From the NCBI RefSeq assembly GCF_014268745.2, contig NZ_JABWRB020000001.1, positions 2,852,001 to 2,916,000 of the forward strand: a stretch of 64,000 nt of DNA, given 5' to 3'. The stretch comes from Pseudomonas zanjanensis (GTDB lineage: Bacteria; Pseudomonadota; Gammaproteobacteria; Pseudomonadales; Pseudomonadaceae). The notes below the pieces were generated by a model that searched no databases, had not been told where the DNA came from, and saw only the letters and a list, made by a program, of their open reading frames with translations. A program made the translations under genes and the position numbers. This document shows positions 1-8,660 of this stretch, in pieces (position 1 is the stretch's first letter; each line of letters opens with the position of its first letter).

Positions 1-1
1 C

Positions 2-175
2 GAACCCTATGTCGACGCTTTCGCACCCGGCCTGCGTCCCAATAGCTGGGCATTGCAACTGCTTGGCGATGCACTGTTGGTGAGCAGCTTCTTCGTCCTG
101 GGTGGCAATTTCTGGGAGAAATTGCGCGCGCTGTTTATCCGCACCGCACGGGTCACTAGCGCTGACCCGCTCTGA
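2..175 (+). CDS. C-terminal end of a membrane protein (5' truncated by window)
   Basis: The frame is open from the first bases and ends at a TGA at 173-175, giving about 57 residues. The peptide contains a hydrophobic stretch (LLGDALLVSSFFVLGG) followed by a basic tail (WEKLRALFIRTARV), which reads as a last membrane helix with a cytoplasmic end. The family cannot be assigned from this fragment. It lies 73 bases upstream of the HlyD-type gene on the same strand, but nothing here shows that the two are cotranscribed. Confidence 0.55.
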   Translation, partial: EPYVDAFAPGLRPNSWALQLLGDALLVSSFFVLGGNFWEKLRALFIRTARVTSADPL

Positions 176-248
176 GCCAACGCCCGGACCGCCTCCCCCC
201 GGCGCGCTGTCAGTTGTTCTTGAAATGCCATGAGTTGCAGGTGCCGAT

Positions 249-1379
249 ATGCCCGGAACACAGAATTCGCCCGTTTCCTTCGAGCCAGAGCGCCAAACTG
301 AACCGCCGCCTGAAAAGCCTGCGCCAGCCAATCCTCTGCGACGCATTGCGCTAGGCGTTGTGATATTGATCGCCGTGCTGTTCACCCTCTCCATTTTCAT
401 GGAGCGACGCACGCCCTCGACGTCACAAGCCGTGGTGCAAGCTTATGTGGTCGAAATGGCTGCCGAGGTGGGGGGCCGTGTGACAGAAATCGCGGTGCTC
501 GACAATGCCCGGGTGAAGGCCGGCCAGGTGCTGTTTCGTATCGACCCGCAACCCTACAAGCTTGTCGTCAACGAGGCTGAAGCGCGACTGGAGGAAACCG
601 GCCAAACCTTGGGTGCCAGTACTGCCTCGGTGGATGCCGCCCAGGCACAGCTGGTGTCCGCGCGGGCGCAGCGCGACAACATACGCGAGCAAGCCCGGCG
701 GGTGAATCAATTGGTCGAGCGCGGTGTGTTCGCCCCCGCCCGCCAGGATGAATCCAAAGCCTCGCTGAGCTCCGCCGAAGCGGCCGTGAGCAAAGCCCAA
801 GCCGACCTGGAACGGGCCCGCCAGCAACTGGGGCCCAAAGGCAACGACAACCCGCAATTCAAGCAAGCCCTGGCCGCGCTGGAAAAAGCCCGGCTCGATC
901 TGGTGCGTACCGAAGTCATTGCACCCGCCGATGGCGTGATCACTAACCTGCAGCTCGCCATTGGCCAAGTCATCAGCGCTGGCCAACCGGCACTGACCTT
1001 CATCGACAGGGGCACGGTATGGGTGTCTGCGGCCTTCAAGGAAAACAGCCTGGAGCATGTGCAGGCTGACGACCCGGCGGAACTGGTGTTCGATGTCTTG
1101 CCGGGCCGGGTATTCAAGGGTCATGTCGAAAGCGTTGGCTGGGGTGTCGCACAACAAGATAGCAGCAACGCCGCACTGCCCTCCGTGCGCAACCAGAGTG
1201 GTTGGGTGCGCGACCCGCAACGCTTTCCCGTACGCCTGATCGTGGAGGAACCGCACCCGATCGGCCCACGTTACGGCTCGCAGGTAACCGTGGTGATCTA
1301 TACCGATGACAACCCCATGACTAACGCGCTGGGGGCATTGATGACACGCCTGGGCGCCTGGCTGAATTATGTCAATTGA
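249..1379 (+). CDS. HlyD/EmrA-type membrane fusion protein (periplasmic adaptor)
   Basis: This 376-residue protein has an N-terminal cytoplasmic Pro-rich tail, one membrane helix at about residues 31-50, then a biotinyl-lipoyl-like half (VGGRVTEIAVLDNARVKAGQVLFRID), a long coiled-coil hairpin (about 110-205) and the returning lipoyl half (VIAPADGVITNLQLAIGQVISAGQP). That is the layout of adaptors that link an inner-membrane pump to an outer-membrane channel. Its partner is the DUF2955 gene, which starts 11 bases before this stop codon, so the two are probably translationally coupled as in AaeA/AaeB-like pairs. An AGGTG ribosome site precedes the ATG. The substrate is unknown; small aromatic acids are typical for AaeAB relatives. 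Confidence 0.88.
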   Translation: MPGTQNSPVSFEPERQTEPPPEKPAPANPLRRIALGVVILIAVLFTLSIFMERRTPSTSQAVVQAYVVEMAAEVGGRVTEIAVLDNARVKAGQVLFRIDPQPYKLVVNEAEARLEETGQTLGASTASVDAAQAQLVSARAQRDNIREQARRVNQLVERGVFAPARQDESKASLSSAEAAVSKAQADLERARQQLGPKGNDNPQFKQALAALEKARLDLVRTEVIAPADGVITNLQLAIGQVISAGQPALTFIDRGTVWVSAAFKENSLEHVQADDPAELVFDVLPGRVFKGHVESVGWGVAQQDSSNAALPSVRNQSGWVRDPQRFPVRLIVEEPHPIGPRYGSQVTVVIYTDDNPMTNALGALMTRLGAWLNYVN

Positions 1380-2436
1380 TGGGTCAATCGATGGGCAAGC
1401 GGCGCTGGAACTGCTGCGGATCAAACGCCAGGGATTGCGCGTCGCCCTGGCCGTGACCGTAGGCTTGTGCACGGGTCTGGTCCTGGGTGACATCCTGCCC
1501 TTTCTCGCGCCCTTGTTTGCCATCCAGTTCCTCTTGGCCAGCCGCCGCGCACCCGCATTATCCCAGGGGCTGATCACGCTGCTGGTGAGTCTGCTGACCG
1601 GCGCGCTCTTGGTGGTCATCACCGGCATGTTCGGTGAGCGCCCGTGGGTGCTCCTGCCGTCGCTGTGGCTGTTTTATTTCGCCTGCTTTACCGCCCAAGG
1701 CCGACAACTGGGCGGCGCGGGACCGGCGCTAATGCTGGTGATTGCCATTGTGGTGCCGATGCTCGATACCGTGCAGCGCGATCTGGGCGAGTCCATCGTG
1801 CTCGTTCTGGTCAAGGCGGTCAGCCTGGGTTTGCTACTGACCTGGGGCGCCCATGCGCTGCTGCCCGACCCTGCGGGTGAACAGGCCGACCCGCAACGCG
1901 CTCAGCCGCGCGAGCTGACGCTGGTGATTCGCCAGGCCATGGCCAGCGCGGCGATTTTGCTGGCCATGATTGCGCTGTGCCTGAGCGATCCACGATTGGC
2001 CACAGCGATGGTCGTCCCCATCACGGTGGCCTCGTTGCTCAGCCAGCTCTCTCTGGACATGAGCAGCCGCAGCGCCCTCGGTCTGGTGATGGTCAATCTG
2101 CTGGGTGGGGTCGTGGCTTCCTTGGCCTTTACGCTGTTCGAACTGCGGCCGACCTTGTGGCTGGTGGCGCTGATCCTGCTGCTGGTCAGCCTGCTGTTTG
2201 CCGGCAAAGCCGCCGTGGGTAACACCGCTGGCAAGGTATTCGGCGCAGGGCTCATGACGTTCCTCATCTTGTTCGGGCTCGGTGTATCACCGTTGCCGAC
2301 AGAAACGCCCCAGCTGTTTTCCACCCGCATCGCCTACGTGCTGCTGGCGGTTGTCTATGCGATTGGCCTGGCCGCGCTGCTGTGGCCAAGCGCGCGCGTG
2401 CAGCAGCCCATCGCAGCCACCAGGTCCGGCGGGTAA
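1369..2436 (+). CDS. DUF2955 / FUSC-like inner-membrane efflux protein
   Basis: This 355-residue integral membrane protein has about ten hydrophobic helices in two blocks (roughly 25-155 and 190-345) separated by a short cytoplasmic linker rich in Asp, Pro and Arg (LLPDPAGEQADPQRAQPREL). The arrangement matches DUF2955 proteins, which are distant relatives of aromatic-acid exporters such as AaeB. The start overlaps the HlyD gene by 11 bases, supporting a two-gene export unit. It ends only five bases before the convergent sensor kinase gene, with no obvious terminator between them. Confidence 0.82.
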   Translation: MSIDGSIDGQAALELLRIKRQGLRVALAVTVGLCTGLVLGDILPFLAPLFAIQFLLASRRAPALSQGLITLLVSLLTGALLVVITGMFGERPWVLLPSLWLFYFACFTAQGRQLGGAGPALMLVIAIVVPMLDTVQRDLGESIVLVLVKAVSLGLLLTWGAHALLPDPAGEQADPQRAQPRELTLVIRQAMASAAILLAMIALCLSDPRLATAMVVPITVASLLSQLSLDMSSRSALGLVMVNLLGGVVASLAFTLFELRPTLWLVALILLLVSLLFAGKAAVGNTAGKVFGAGLMTFLILFGLGVSPLPTETPQLFSTRIAYVLLAVVYAIGLAALLWPSARVQQPIAATRSGG

Positions 2437-2441
2437 AACCT

Positions 2442-5400
2442 TCACTCATGGGTCGCGGACATATCGTCGACCGGCTGGATGTGCCGGTTCGGTGTGCTTC
2501 GCTGGCTCAGCGAAGCATCAAGAGGAATATCGAGGGTAAAGGTTGCGCCCTGTCCCGCCCCGTCGCTGTGCACGGTCAAGCTGCCACCCATTTCCTGCGC
2601 GGCCAGCGCGCAGCTGTGCAGGCCGAAACCGTGACCGTCTTTGCGAGTCGTGAAGCCATGGGAAAAAATACGCTTGAGGTGCTCAGGCGCAATCCCATTG
2701 CCGTTGTCGGCTACCGTGATGCGCAATGCTCCGTCAGCGAGGAACGCGCTGAACGTGACGCATGGGCTGCGATCGACCACGCTGTCCAACGCCTGCCTGG
2801 CATTGTTGATCAGGTTGACCAGAATCAGCAGCACCCGATGCCGGTCCAACGGCAGCAGGGGCAAGTCGGCAAGGTCCTTGACCACCGTCACCTCCCGGCG
2901 CGCCAGTAATCCCGCACTCATGCGCAAGGCATCGTCGATCAGCGCTGCGACTGGCACTGTCTCGACAATACTGACGGCGACGGCATAGGACTGCTGGGCC
3001 GCGACAATGGTTTTGATGTGGTCAATGCCCTTGGTGAGTTGCCCGAGCTCTTCGATGATGCCCTCTTGCTCTTCCGTCACCACCTTCGCCAGCTTGAGCA
3101 GGTAATCGGGCAGCATCTTTCCCTTGTGGTCGTTGGTGAGAAAATCGCTCAGGTCATGGACGTGTTCGCTCATCAATTGAGCTACCTTGCCCAGCCCCTG
3201 GGCCTTGGAGGAACGCATCTGACTGCTGACCAGCTCTGCCGATACGTTCACGCTGTTGAGGACATTGCCGACGTTGTGCAGCACAGTCGTGGCGATTTCG
3301 GCCATGCCCGCCTGACGGGATTTTGCATGCAGTTCGGTTTGCACCTGGCTCATGCGTAGCGCCGCGCGCACACGGGCCTTGAGCTCCAGCGGCGAAAAGG
3401 GTTTGGCGATGTAGTCATCGGCGCCACTCTCCAGCCCGGAGATGCACGCCTCGCTACCACCGCGGGCGGTCACCAGGATCACGGGTAAATGGGCAAAACC
3501 GGCGCTGGCCTTGATCCGTGCGGTCAGGCCAAAGCCGTCAAGCTTCGGCATCATCACGTCCGAAACCACGACATCGATGGGTCGAAGCTGCAGCAGTGCC
3601 CAGGCCTGCTCTCCATCCGTTGCGGTGGCGACCGTATAGTCGTCGTGCAACAGTTCGCTGAGATAGCTGAGCATTTCCGGGCTGTCGTCGACCACCAGTA
3701 CTTTGGATCGCAAGGCATGTTCCGGGGGCTGCTCGTCGTCTGTGCCTGGCGTCGATGCCCGATCGTTGCGACTGCCCTGGCGACCGTCGTCAAAGCGCAG
3801 GTGGCGCTGCTCTATTGTGCTGGTTGTGCTTGGCGACGATCGCTCGTGCATAGGGCTGGCTTCGGTCGGCACAGTGTGTTGCTCAGCCCCCAGCGGCAGC
3901 CGGACAAAAAAACACGAACCTCGTCCGGGCTCGCTGTTGACGCCGACTTCGCCCCCCATCAGTTCGGCCAGGTCCTTGACCAGGGCCAGGCCAATGCCTG
4001 TGCCGCTGTAATGGCGCGTGGCGGAATTGTCGATCTGGGAAAACCGCTGGAACAGCAGCGGCAGTTTGTCCGGCGCAATGCCAATCCCCGAGTCTTGCAC
4101 CGCGAGTTCGAATCGCTCGCCATCCATTGGCGTCACGGCCAGGTGCACGGTGCCGCCAGCGGGCGTGAACTTGATGGCATTGCTGACCAGGTTGAGCAGA
4201 ATTTTCTCGAAGTGTCGGGGATCCAGGAACACCGTGCCGAGCGCGGGATCGATGCTGCAGGTCAAGGTGCAGCCCTTGCCCTCGGCCACCATGGCGGCAT
4301 CCTCGGCCAGCACCCCCACCACCGTGTTCAAGTCAATGGGCGTTGGGCACAGTTCAAACTTGCCCGCTTCGGCCTTGGAGAAATCGAGGATGTCATTCAC
4401 CCGGTTCATCAAGCGCAGCGCATTGCGTTGGGCGCGTTCGATTTGCACCCGCCAGTCCACTGGTGGGGTGGTCGCCGCCGAAAGCTGCTCCAGCGGGGCG
4501 AGAATGAGGGTCAGCGGAGTGCGCAGTTCGTGGCTGACCGTGGCGACGAAATCACTCTTTGCCTGGTTAGCGGTCTCGGCCTGGTTGCGCGCCTGAATGA
4601 GTTCGACGGCTTGCGCCTCCAGCACTTCGGTTTGTTGGTGCAGCGTGTCGGTCCGTTCGGCGACCATCCTTTCCAGGGAGGCCTGGACTTGCTGTCGTTC
4701 GGCCTCGGCCTCGGCCTCCAGCACGCGGATGCGCAGGGCATTCTCCTGGAACACCCGTACGGCGCGAGTCATGATGCCAATCTCGTCGCCGCGTCCGGCG
4801 CTGGCGATCTCGGCGTTCAGGTCACCGGCGGCGAGCCGGCGCATGACCGAGGCCAGGGCCACGATGGGCTGCGCGACAAATCGCGACGTGCTCCAGGCGA
4901 TGGCGCCGGCCAGCAGAATGGCGACGGTGCCCGCAAGTATTGTCGCAAGCATGCTGCGATCATTGTGGATCACGGCGTCGGAGCGCGCTTGGCCTGCGAA
5001 GCGCGCCACCAACAGGCCGGCGCTCCGTGCTTCGTTGCGAACCTGATCGCGCGCGCCGCCCAGGGCATTGCTCGCCTGATGGAACCTGGCGAATGCCGCC
5101 CGGTAACCGGCAATCTGATCGCTGACCGTCAAGGGCGTAGCCTTGGCTTGCAGCCCCACGGACGAAGGGAGCACCCGAGAGAGGCGGGAAAGTTCGTCCA
5201 GGATGGCACCGACCGAACTGGCGATCTCGGTCGACGGTGACAGGCGAAACGACAAAGTCTGCGCCTCCAGGGTGGCGACACGCTCGGCGAAACGCTTGGA
5301 CAACGCGGCGGCATTGTGCAGCAAACCGGTGGCTGCCTGAATGTCGCTTGCGTCATGGGCGACCTGCCCCTCCACGTCAGCCAGCATTGTCTCGAGGCGC

Positions 5401-6215
5401 TCAACCACATCCCCGACGACAGCGAGATGCCGCAAAGCCTCGTCCCCCCGGAGCTTGGGCGCTTCGCCAAGATGCTCGACCGCCCGGCTGGCAGCAGCGA
5501 GCGCCGTCGCCAACTGGCCCAGGGCCTCTCGCTCCTGTGGCGCCCCCATCATTTCACGCAGTTGTTCGACCACGGGCTGGAGTGCCGCGCCGGCACTGCG
5601 CGCCGCAGTGCCGGCCGCCCCGTCACCGGTCACCAGCACCCTGGCCACATTGGCGGTGATGATCCGTTCGCCGTTGCGCAGGGTGTCCAGGATGCGATGG
5701 GCACTTTCGATATTGCCCGCCCGCGCTTCGTGCTCAACGGCGCGGGACTCGACTCCCTTCAACCCATCGGCGATGCCCTGTTCGACCAGGAGGGTCGCCT
5801 CTCGCATCCGGCCGTAGTGGGCTGTCATGTTTTCCGTTTCGCCCTCCATGGTCAGGCTCGCCGCCCGCAAGGCGGCGATCGCCGCGGCGAGCCGTTCCAG
5901 ACTGCCCTTGAGCGAATGCGCCTCGGCCACCGGAATGGCGGAAAGACCGGCGATAGCCGCCGCCACCATGCCTTCGGCCTGGGACAGGCTTTCCTGGTCG
6001 CGGGTGGCAATGAAATTTTCCACCCGTCCGGTGGCCCCGTTGACCGAGGCCAGGATTTCCGCGGAATGGCTGGCGGAATCCACCGCACGTACCATGCCGC
6101 GCAGGCCGTAGAGGTTCACCAGCGACACCGCCAGCATCAGGAACACCAGCGCGGCGACCGCCAGGCCAATCCTGACGGCAATGGGCCTGTCTGTGGCGAG
6201 TTGGAATGTCACCAT
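2442..6215 (-). CDS. hybrid sensor kinase with two kinase cores and an internal receiver
   Basis: The protein has about 1257 residues. A membrane helix (about 12-34), a long helical periplasmic sensor region, a second helix, HAMP and a coiled coil lead to a HisKA box with SHELRTPL (His near residue 561). A complete HATPase follows (NLVSNAIKFTP, DSGIGI, GTGIGLALV), then a receiver with phosphoacceptor Asp in SDVMMPKLDG near 886 and the KPF lysine. A second kinase-like core follows (LHNVGN near 979, NLINNARQAL, DNGNGI, GHGFGLHS). No HPt domain or output domain is seen. The ATG at 6215 has a GGGGAGGGG site; a GTG at 6242 overlapping the upstream stop codon is the alternative. It directly follows the binding-protein gene, as TorS follows TorT, so it probably reads that protein's ligand state. 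Confidence 0.85.
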   Translation of the reverse strand: MVTFQLATDRPIAVRIGLAVAALVFLMLAVSLVNLYGLRGMVRAVDSASHSAEILASVNGATGRVENFIATRDQESLSQAEGMVAAAIAGLSAIPVAEAHSLKGSLERLAAAIAALRAASLTMEGETENMTAHYGRMREATLLVEQGIADGLKGVESRAVEHEARAGNIESAHRILDTLRNGERIITANVARVLVTGDGAAGTAARSAGAALQPVVEQLREMMGAPQEREALGQLATALAAASRAVEHLGEAPKLRGDEALRHLAVVGDVVERLETMLADVEGQVAHDASDIQAATGLLHNAAALSKRFAERVATLEAQTLSFRLSPSTEIASSVGAILDELSRLSRVLPSSVGLQAKATPLTVSDQIAGYRAAFARFHQASNALGGARDQVRNEARSAGLLVARFAGQARSDAVIHNDRSMLATILAGTVAILLAGAIAWSTSRFVAQPIVALASVMRRLAAGDLNAEIASAGRGDEIGIMTRAVRVFQENALRIRVLEAEAEAERQQVQASLERMVAERTDTLHQQTEVLEAQAVELIQARNQAETANQAKSDFVATVSHELRTPLTLILAPLEQLSAATTPPVDWRVQIERAQRNALRLMNRVNDILDFSKAEAGKFELCPTPIDLNTVVGVLAEDAAMVAEGKGCTLTCSIDPALGTVFLDPRHFEKILLNLVSNAIKFTPAGGTVHLAVTPMDGERFELAVQDSGIGIAPDKLPLLFQRFSQIDNSATRHYSGTGIGLALVKDLAELMGGEVGVNSEPGRGSCFFVRLPLGAEQHTVPTEASPMHERSSPSTTSTIEQRHLRFDDGRQGSRNDRASTPGTDDEQPPEHALRSKVLVVDDSPEMLSYLSELLHDDYTVATATDGEQAWALLQLRPIDVVVSDVMMPKLDGFGLTARIKASAGFAHLPVILVTARGGSEACISGLESGADDYIAKPFSPLELKARVRAALRMSQVQTELHAKSRQAGMAEIATTVLHNVGNVLNSVNVSAELVSSQMRSSKAQGLGKVAQLMSEHVHDLSDFLTNDHKGKMLPDYLLKLAKVVTEEQEGIIEELGQLTKGIDHIKTIVAAQQSYAVAVSIVETVPVAALIDDALRMSAGLLARREVTVVKDLADLPLLPLDRHRVLLILVNLINNARQALDSVVDRSPCVTFSAFLADGALRITVADNGNGIAPEHLKRIFSHGFTTRKDGHGFGLHSCALAAQEMGGSLTVHSDGAGQGATFTLDIPLDASLSQRSTPNRHIQPVDDMSATHE

Positions 6216-6241
6216 GGCCCCTCCCCGCTTCCCGCGCGCCA

Positions 6242-7339
6242 CTACTGTTTGGTAACTTCCGGCAAAGGCGTGGGCGAGGCCTTATTGTCGATGGCCGCGT
6301 CGATCATCGCCGCGACGGAAGCCTGGCTGTAGAAAGGATTGGCGGCACCGCCCACCGGCATCGTGGCGAGCCAGGCGTCCAGGTCTTTCCCATCGATACG
6401 CACCAACGGCACCTCGACGAACTTAGGCACCTGCTTGCCCGCCAGGATCTGCTGGGCCACCCAGAAACCCACCTGGGAGACGCTCGGAGAAGCGGAGACA
6501 GAGACGGTCTCGTAACCATTGGCATCGCGTTCCTGTTTCCACAGGGCGAGTTCATCCTGGCGGTTCCCCATCACGATGATCGGCAAGGGGCGCCCCGCCG
6601 CCTTGAACGCCATGGCCGCGCCATAACCGTCGCCCCCTTGAGTCGCGACGGCATCAATGCCGGGCAGCGACGGCAGCGCCAGCGCCACCTCCTTGCGTGC
6701 CACGGAAGCCGTCCAATTCCCGTACACCGTCTTGGCGAATTTCAGGCCTGGGTAGTCGCCAGCGGCCTTGCGAATACCGTCGCTGATATTCTTATCGGTG
6801 GCATCGCCGGCAATGCCGCGAATCTCCAACAGCGTTCCGTTCCCCTTGAGGCGCTCGGCGATGTAATCGATTTCCACGCGGCCCATGGCGGACCAGTTGT
6901 AGTCCACGGTATAGACACAGCTTTCGGTGACCAGGCTGGCCATCACGACCACCACGATGCCGGCGTTGCAAGCGTCGCGGATCACCCCATTGAGGGCCGT
7001 GTCGGACGCGGCCAGGATAACGATGGCGTTGGTGCCCTTGACGATCAAGTCCTGGATATGGGCCGCTTGTTCCGATGCGGAGTTATTGGCGCTGACCACC
7101 GGAGCCTCCCGGATCAAGCCCTCCTTTTGCGCCTGGGCCGCGATCTCCTGCCAGTTGCGCACCATGACTTTGCGGAAATCGCTTCCCGCGTAGGAGTTGC
7201 TGAAGGCAATGCTATAGCTTGCGGTCGGGCCGCCGGCGATACCGCCCTCGGCCGCTTGGGCTGGAGGGGTGGCAACCATCGCCAGCCCGGCCACGCAGCC
7301 GGCGAGGCGCCACACGATATGGGATACCAAGCCGCTCAT
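6242..7339 (-). CDS. periplasmic sugar-type substrate-binding protein (TorT/RbsB-like)
   Basis: This 365-residue protein begins with a signal peptide (MSGLVSHIVWRLAGCVAGLAMVATPPAQA). A type I periplasmic binding fold follows (SYSIAFSNSYAGSDFRKVMV, AIVILAASDTALNGVIRDACNAGIVVVVMAS, IDAVATQGGDGYGAAMAFKAAG). No ABC permease or ATPase is nearby. The only partner is the hybrid kinase whose reading frame meets this stop codon, so a sensory role as ligand receptor for the kinase is more likely than import. The start was chosen for its signal peptide and GGGAG ribosome site; an upstream in-frame start gives an implausible leader. The ligand is unknown. Confidence 0.82.
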   Translation of the reverse strand: MSGLVSHIVWRLAGCVAGLAMVATPPAQAAEGGIAGGPTASYSIAFSNSYAGSDFRKVMVRNWQEIAAQAQKEGLIREAPVVSANNSASEQAAHIQDLIVKGTNAIVILAASDTALNGVIRDACNAGIVVVVMASLVTESCVYTVDYNWSAMGRVEIDYIAERLKGNGTLLEIRGIAGDATDKNISDGIRKAAGDYPGLKFAKTVYGNWTASVARKEVALALPSLPGIDAVATQGGDGYGAAMAFKAAGRPLPIIVMGNRQDELALWKQERDANGYETVSVSASPSVSQVGFWVAQQILAGKQVPKFVEVPLVRIDGKDLDAWLATMPVGGAANPFYSQASVAAMIDAAIDNKASPTPLPEVTKQ

Positions 7340-7617
7340 TCGGCCACTCCCGAATAGAACCGAGCAGGAAAAAACAGGCACATACAGACTCCTTTCTTGA
7401 GCGGCCGATAATTGAAACCAGTACATTGCTGCAGTGGCAATGAGCATAGTCTCAACATGCCCGCTCCGCGCGGCCATGGAGAATTTCAGCCAACTGAGCG
7501 AATCATAAGCTCACAGCGGCGGCGGCACCGGTGTCTCGATCTCAACCGGCTCCACGCGGAGCAATTGCCTTACCACCATCCCGCCACCCAGTGGCGAAGA
7601 ATGTTTCGCAACCCTTG
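7340..7617. other. intergenic region upstream of the binding-protein/kinase operon
   Basis: These 278 bases separate the binding-protein start from the desaturase stop. An inverted repeat with CATTGC/GCAATG arms and a 7-base spacer lies at 7424-7442 and could be an operator for the binding-protein operon. No clear -35/-10 pair or terminator was identified. Confidence 0.35.
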
Positions 7618-8517
7618 TTACTCAGGACGTCGAGCAGCGTCGACATTGCGTCGATTGAAGGCGCCGATCATCGGTGTACCGTGAGCACGCATGATCGGCT
7701 CGATACGGCGATGCAATGCGTGGTAGCGATAGAACGGCACCCGTGGGAACAGGTGGTGCACGGAGTGCAGGTTCTGGCCGAGCCAGAACCACTCCAACGG
7801 TTTGATCCAGCCGGGCATGATCAGGCTGTTGGTGTTCCGGTAACGCGTGGACTCCTGGTAGGGCACGTGGGGGCGATAGGCGAACCAGTACGCGACGAAG
7901 TACCCACCGGCCAAGTAGCCGAACACCAGTAGCACCCAGGTATGTTCTCGCTCAATGAGCGCAATGAGCGCGGCACGCCAGCCGATCGCGAACAGCACCT
8001 CTGCAATGTAGGCTGCCTTCACCCGCCGTGGAGCGGTCGGCCAATAATCGCGGAACAAGAAGGTGTTCTGGACCCACAGGAAACGAAATCCGCACGCCAG
8101 GAAAGCGAGAAATCCACCGCTCATGCCATTAACGACGTAGTCCGGATCCTTGTCCGGCTGGTTGGTGAAACGATGATGGGTGAAATGCTCGACCTTGTGA
8201 GTAGAGAACGGCACCATCATCAAAGGCGCGACCAGGTACCCACAAAGATCATTGAGCCACTGCTGTCGATGATGAGCACCGTGAATATTGCCGTGCACGG
8301 CCTCATGCAGGGGTGTATAGGACATGTAGGTGACAACGGCATAGATCAGTGTTGCAGTTGGCAGGGACAACTGGCCTGTCGCGAACAGGTAAAAATCGCC
8401 TATAAGCGATATCCACACCAGTAGCACCAGTGCCATTGTCGGCCAGGCCAGTTCAGTGGTGTATTCGCGTGCCGTGGCAACGGCTTTTTTATTCAGCGCG
8501 TCGAGATCCTGATCCAT
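7618..8517 (-). CDS. membrane fatty acid desaturase / hydroxylase
   Basis: About 299 residues. It carries the three histidine clusters of membrane diiron desaturases: HEAVHGNIHGAHH, HKVEHFTHHRF and HSVHHLFP, with hydrophobic pairs of helices between the second and third clusters. Such enzymes insert double bonds or hydroxyls into acyl chains or isoprenoids at the cytoplasmic membrane face. The ATG at 8517 sits 6 bases behind GGGAGG; an ATG at 8523 would abut the ribosome site. It is divergent from an AraC regulator, which is the likely controller. An AACAATAAGAA motif upstream of the ribosome site suggests Crc/Hfq repression. The substrate is not evident; the family also includes carotenoid hydroxylase-like proteins. 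Confidence 0.87.
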   Translation of the reverse strand: MDQDLDALNKKAVATAREYTTELAWPTMALVLLVWISLIGDFYLFATGQLSLPTATLIYAVVTYMSYTPLHEAVHGNIHGAHHRQQWLNDLCGYLVAPLMMVPFSTHKVEHFTHHRFTNQPDKDPDYVVNGMSGGFLAFLACGFRFLWVQNTFLFRDYWPTAPRRVKAAYIAEVLFAIGWRAALIALIEREHTWVLLVFGYLAGGYFVAYWFAYRPHVPYQESTRYRNTNSLIMPGWIKPLEWFWLGQNLHSVHHLFPRVPFYRYHALHRRIEPIMRAHGTPMIGAFNRRNVDAARRPE

Positions 8518-8535
8518 GGTCATCCTCCCGGGACG

Positions 8536-8546
8536 TTCTTATTGTT
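8536..8546 (-). promoter_or_regulatory. Crc/Hfq-type CA motif before the desaturase
   Basis: On the minus strand this reads AACAATAAGAA, fitting AAnAAnAAnAA. It lies just upstream of the GGGAGG ribosome site, where Hfq/Crc binding would block initiation. Confidence 0.55.
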
Positions 8547-8550
8547 AGTG

Positions 8551-8562
8551 GGTTGCGCAACC
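8551..8562. promoter_or_regulatory. perfect 12-bp palindrome in the desaturase/AraC gap
   Basis: GGTTGCGCAACC is fully self-complementary and lies between the divergent desaturase and AraC genes, 34 bases from the desaturase start. It could be an operator for the divergent pair, but AraC-family sites are usually direct repeats, so another factor is possible. Confidence 0.35.
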
Positions 8563-8660
8563 TTAGTCGGTAGTCATGTACCTTTAGTAGGACCTGGGAC
8601 GCCTATTGCCATGCATTTCTGGCCAGGCCGTATCACACCGTTGTCTTAGAAGTTTTCGGC

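Noticed and set aside
3489..5240. Long plus-strand open frame opposite the hybrid kinase (583 codons)
   Set aside because: It mirrors the codon structure of the kinase on the other strand, has no ribosome site and no recognisable domain; high GC makes such antisense frames common.
7424..7442. CATTGC/GCAATG inverted repeat as a defined operator
   Set aside because: Six-base arms around a 7-base spacer are expected by chance in a region of this size; kept only as a note in the intergenic entry.
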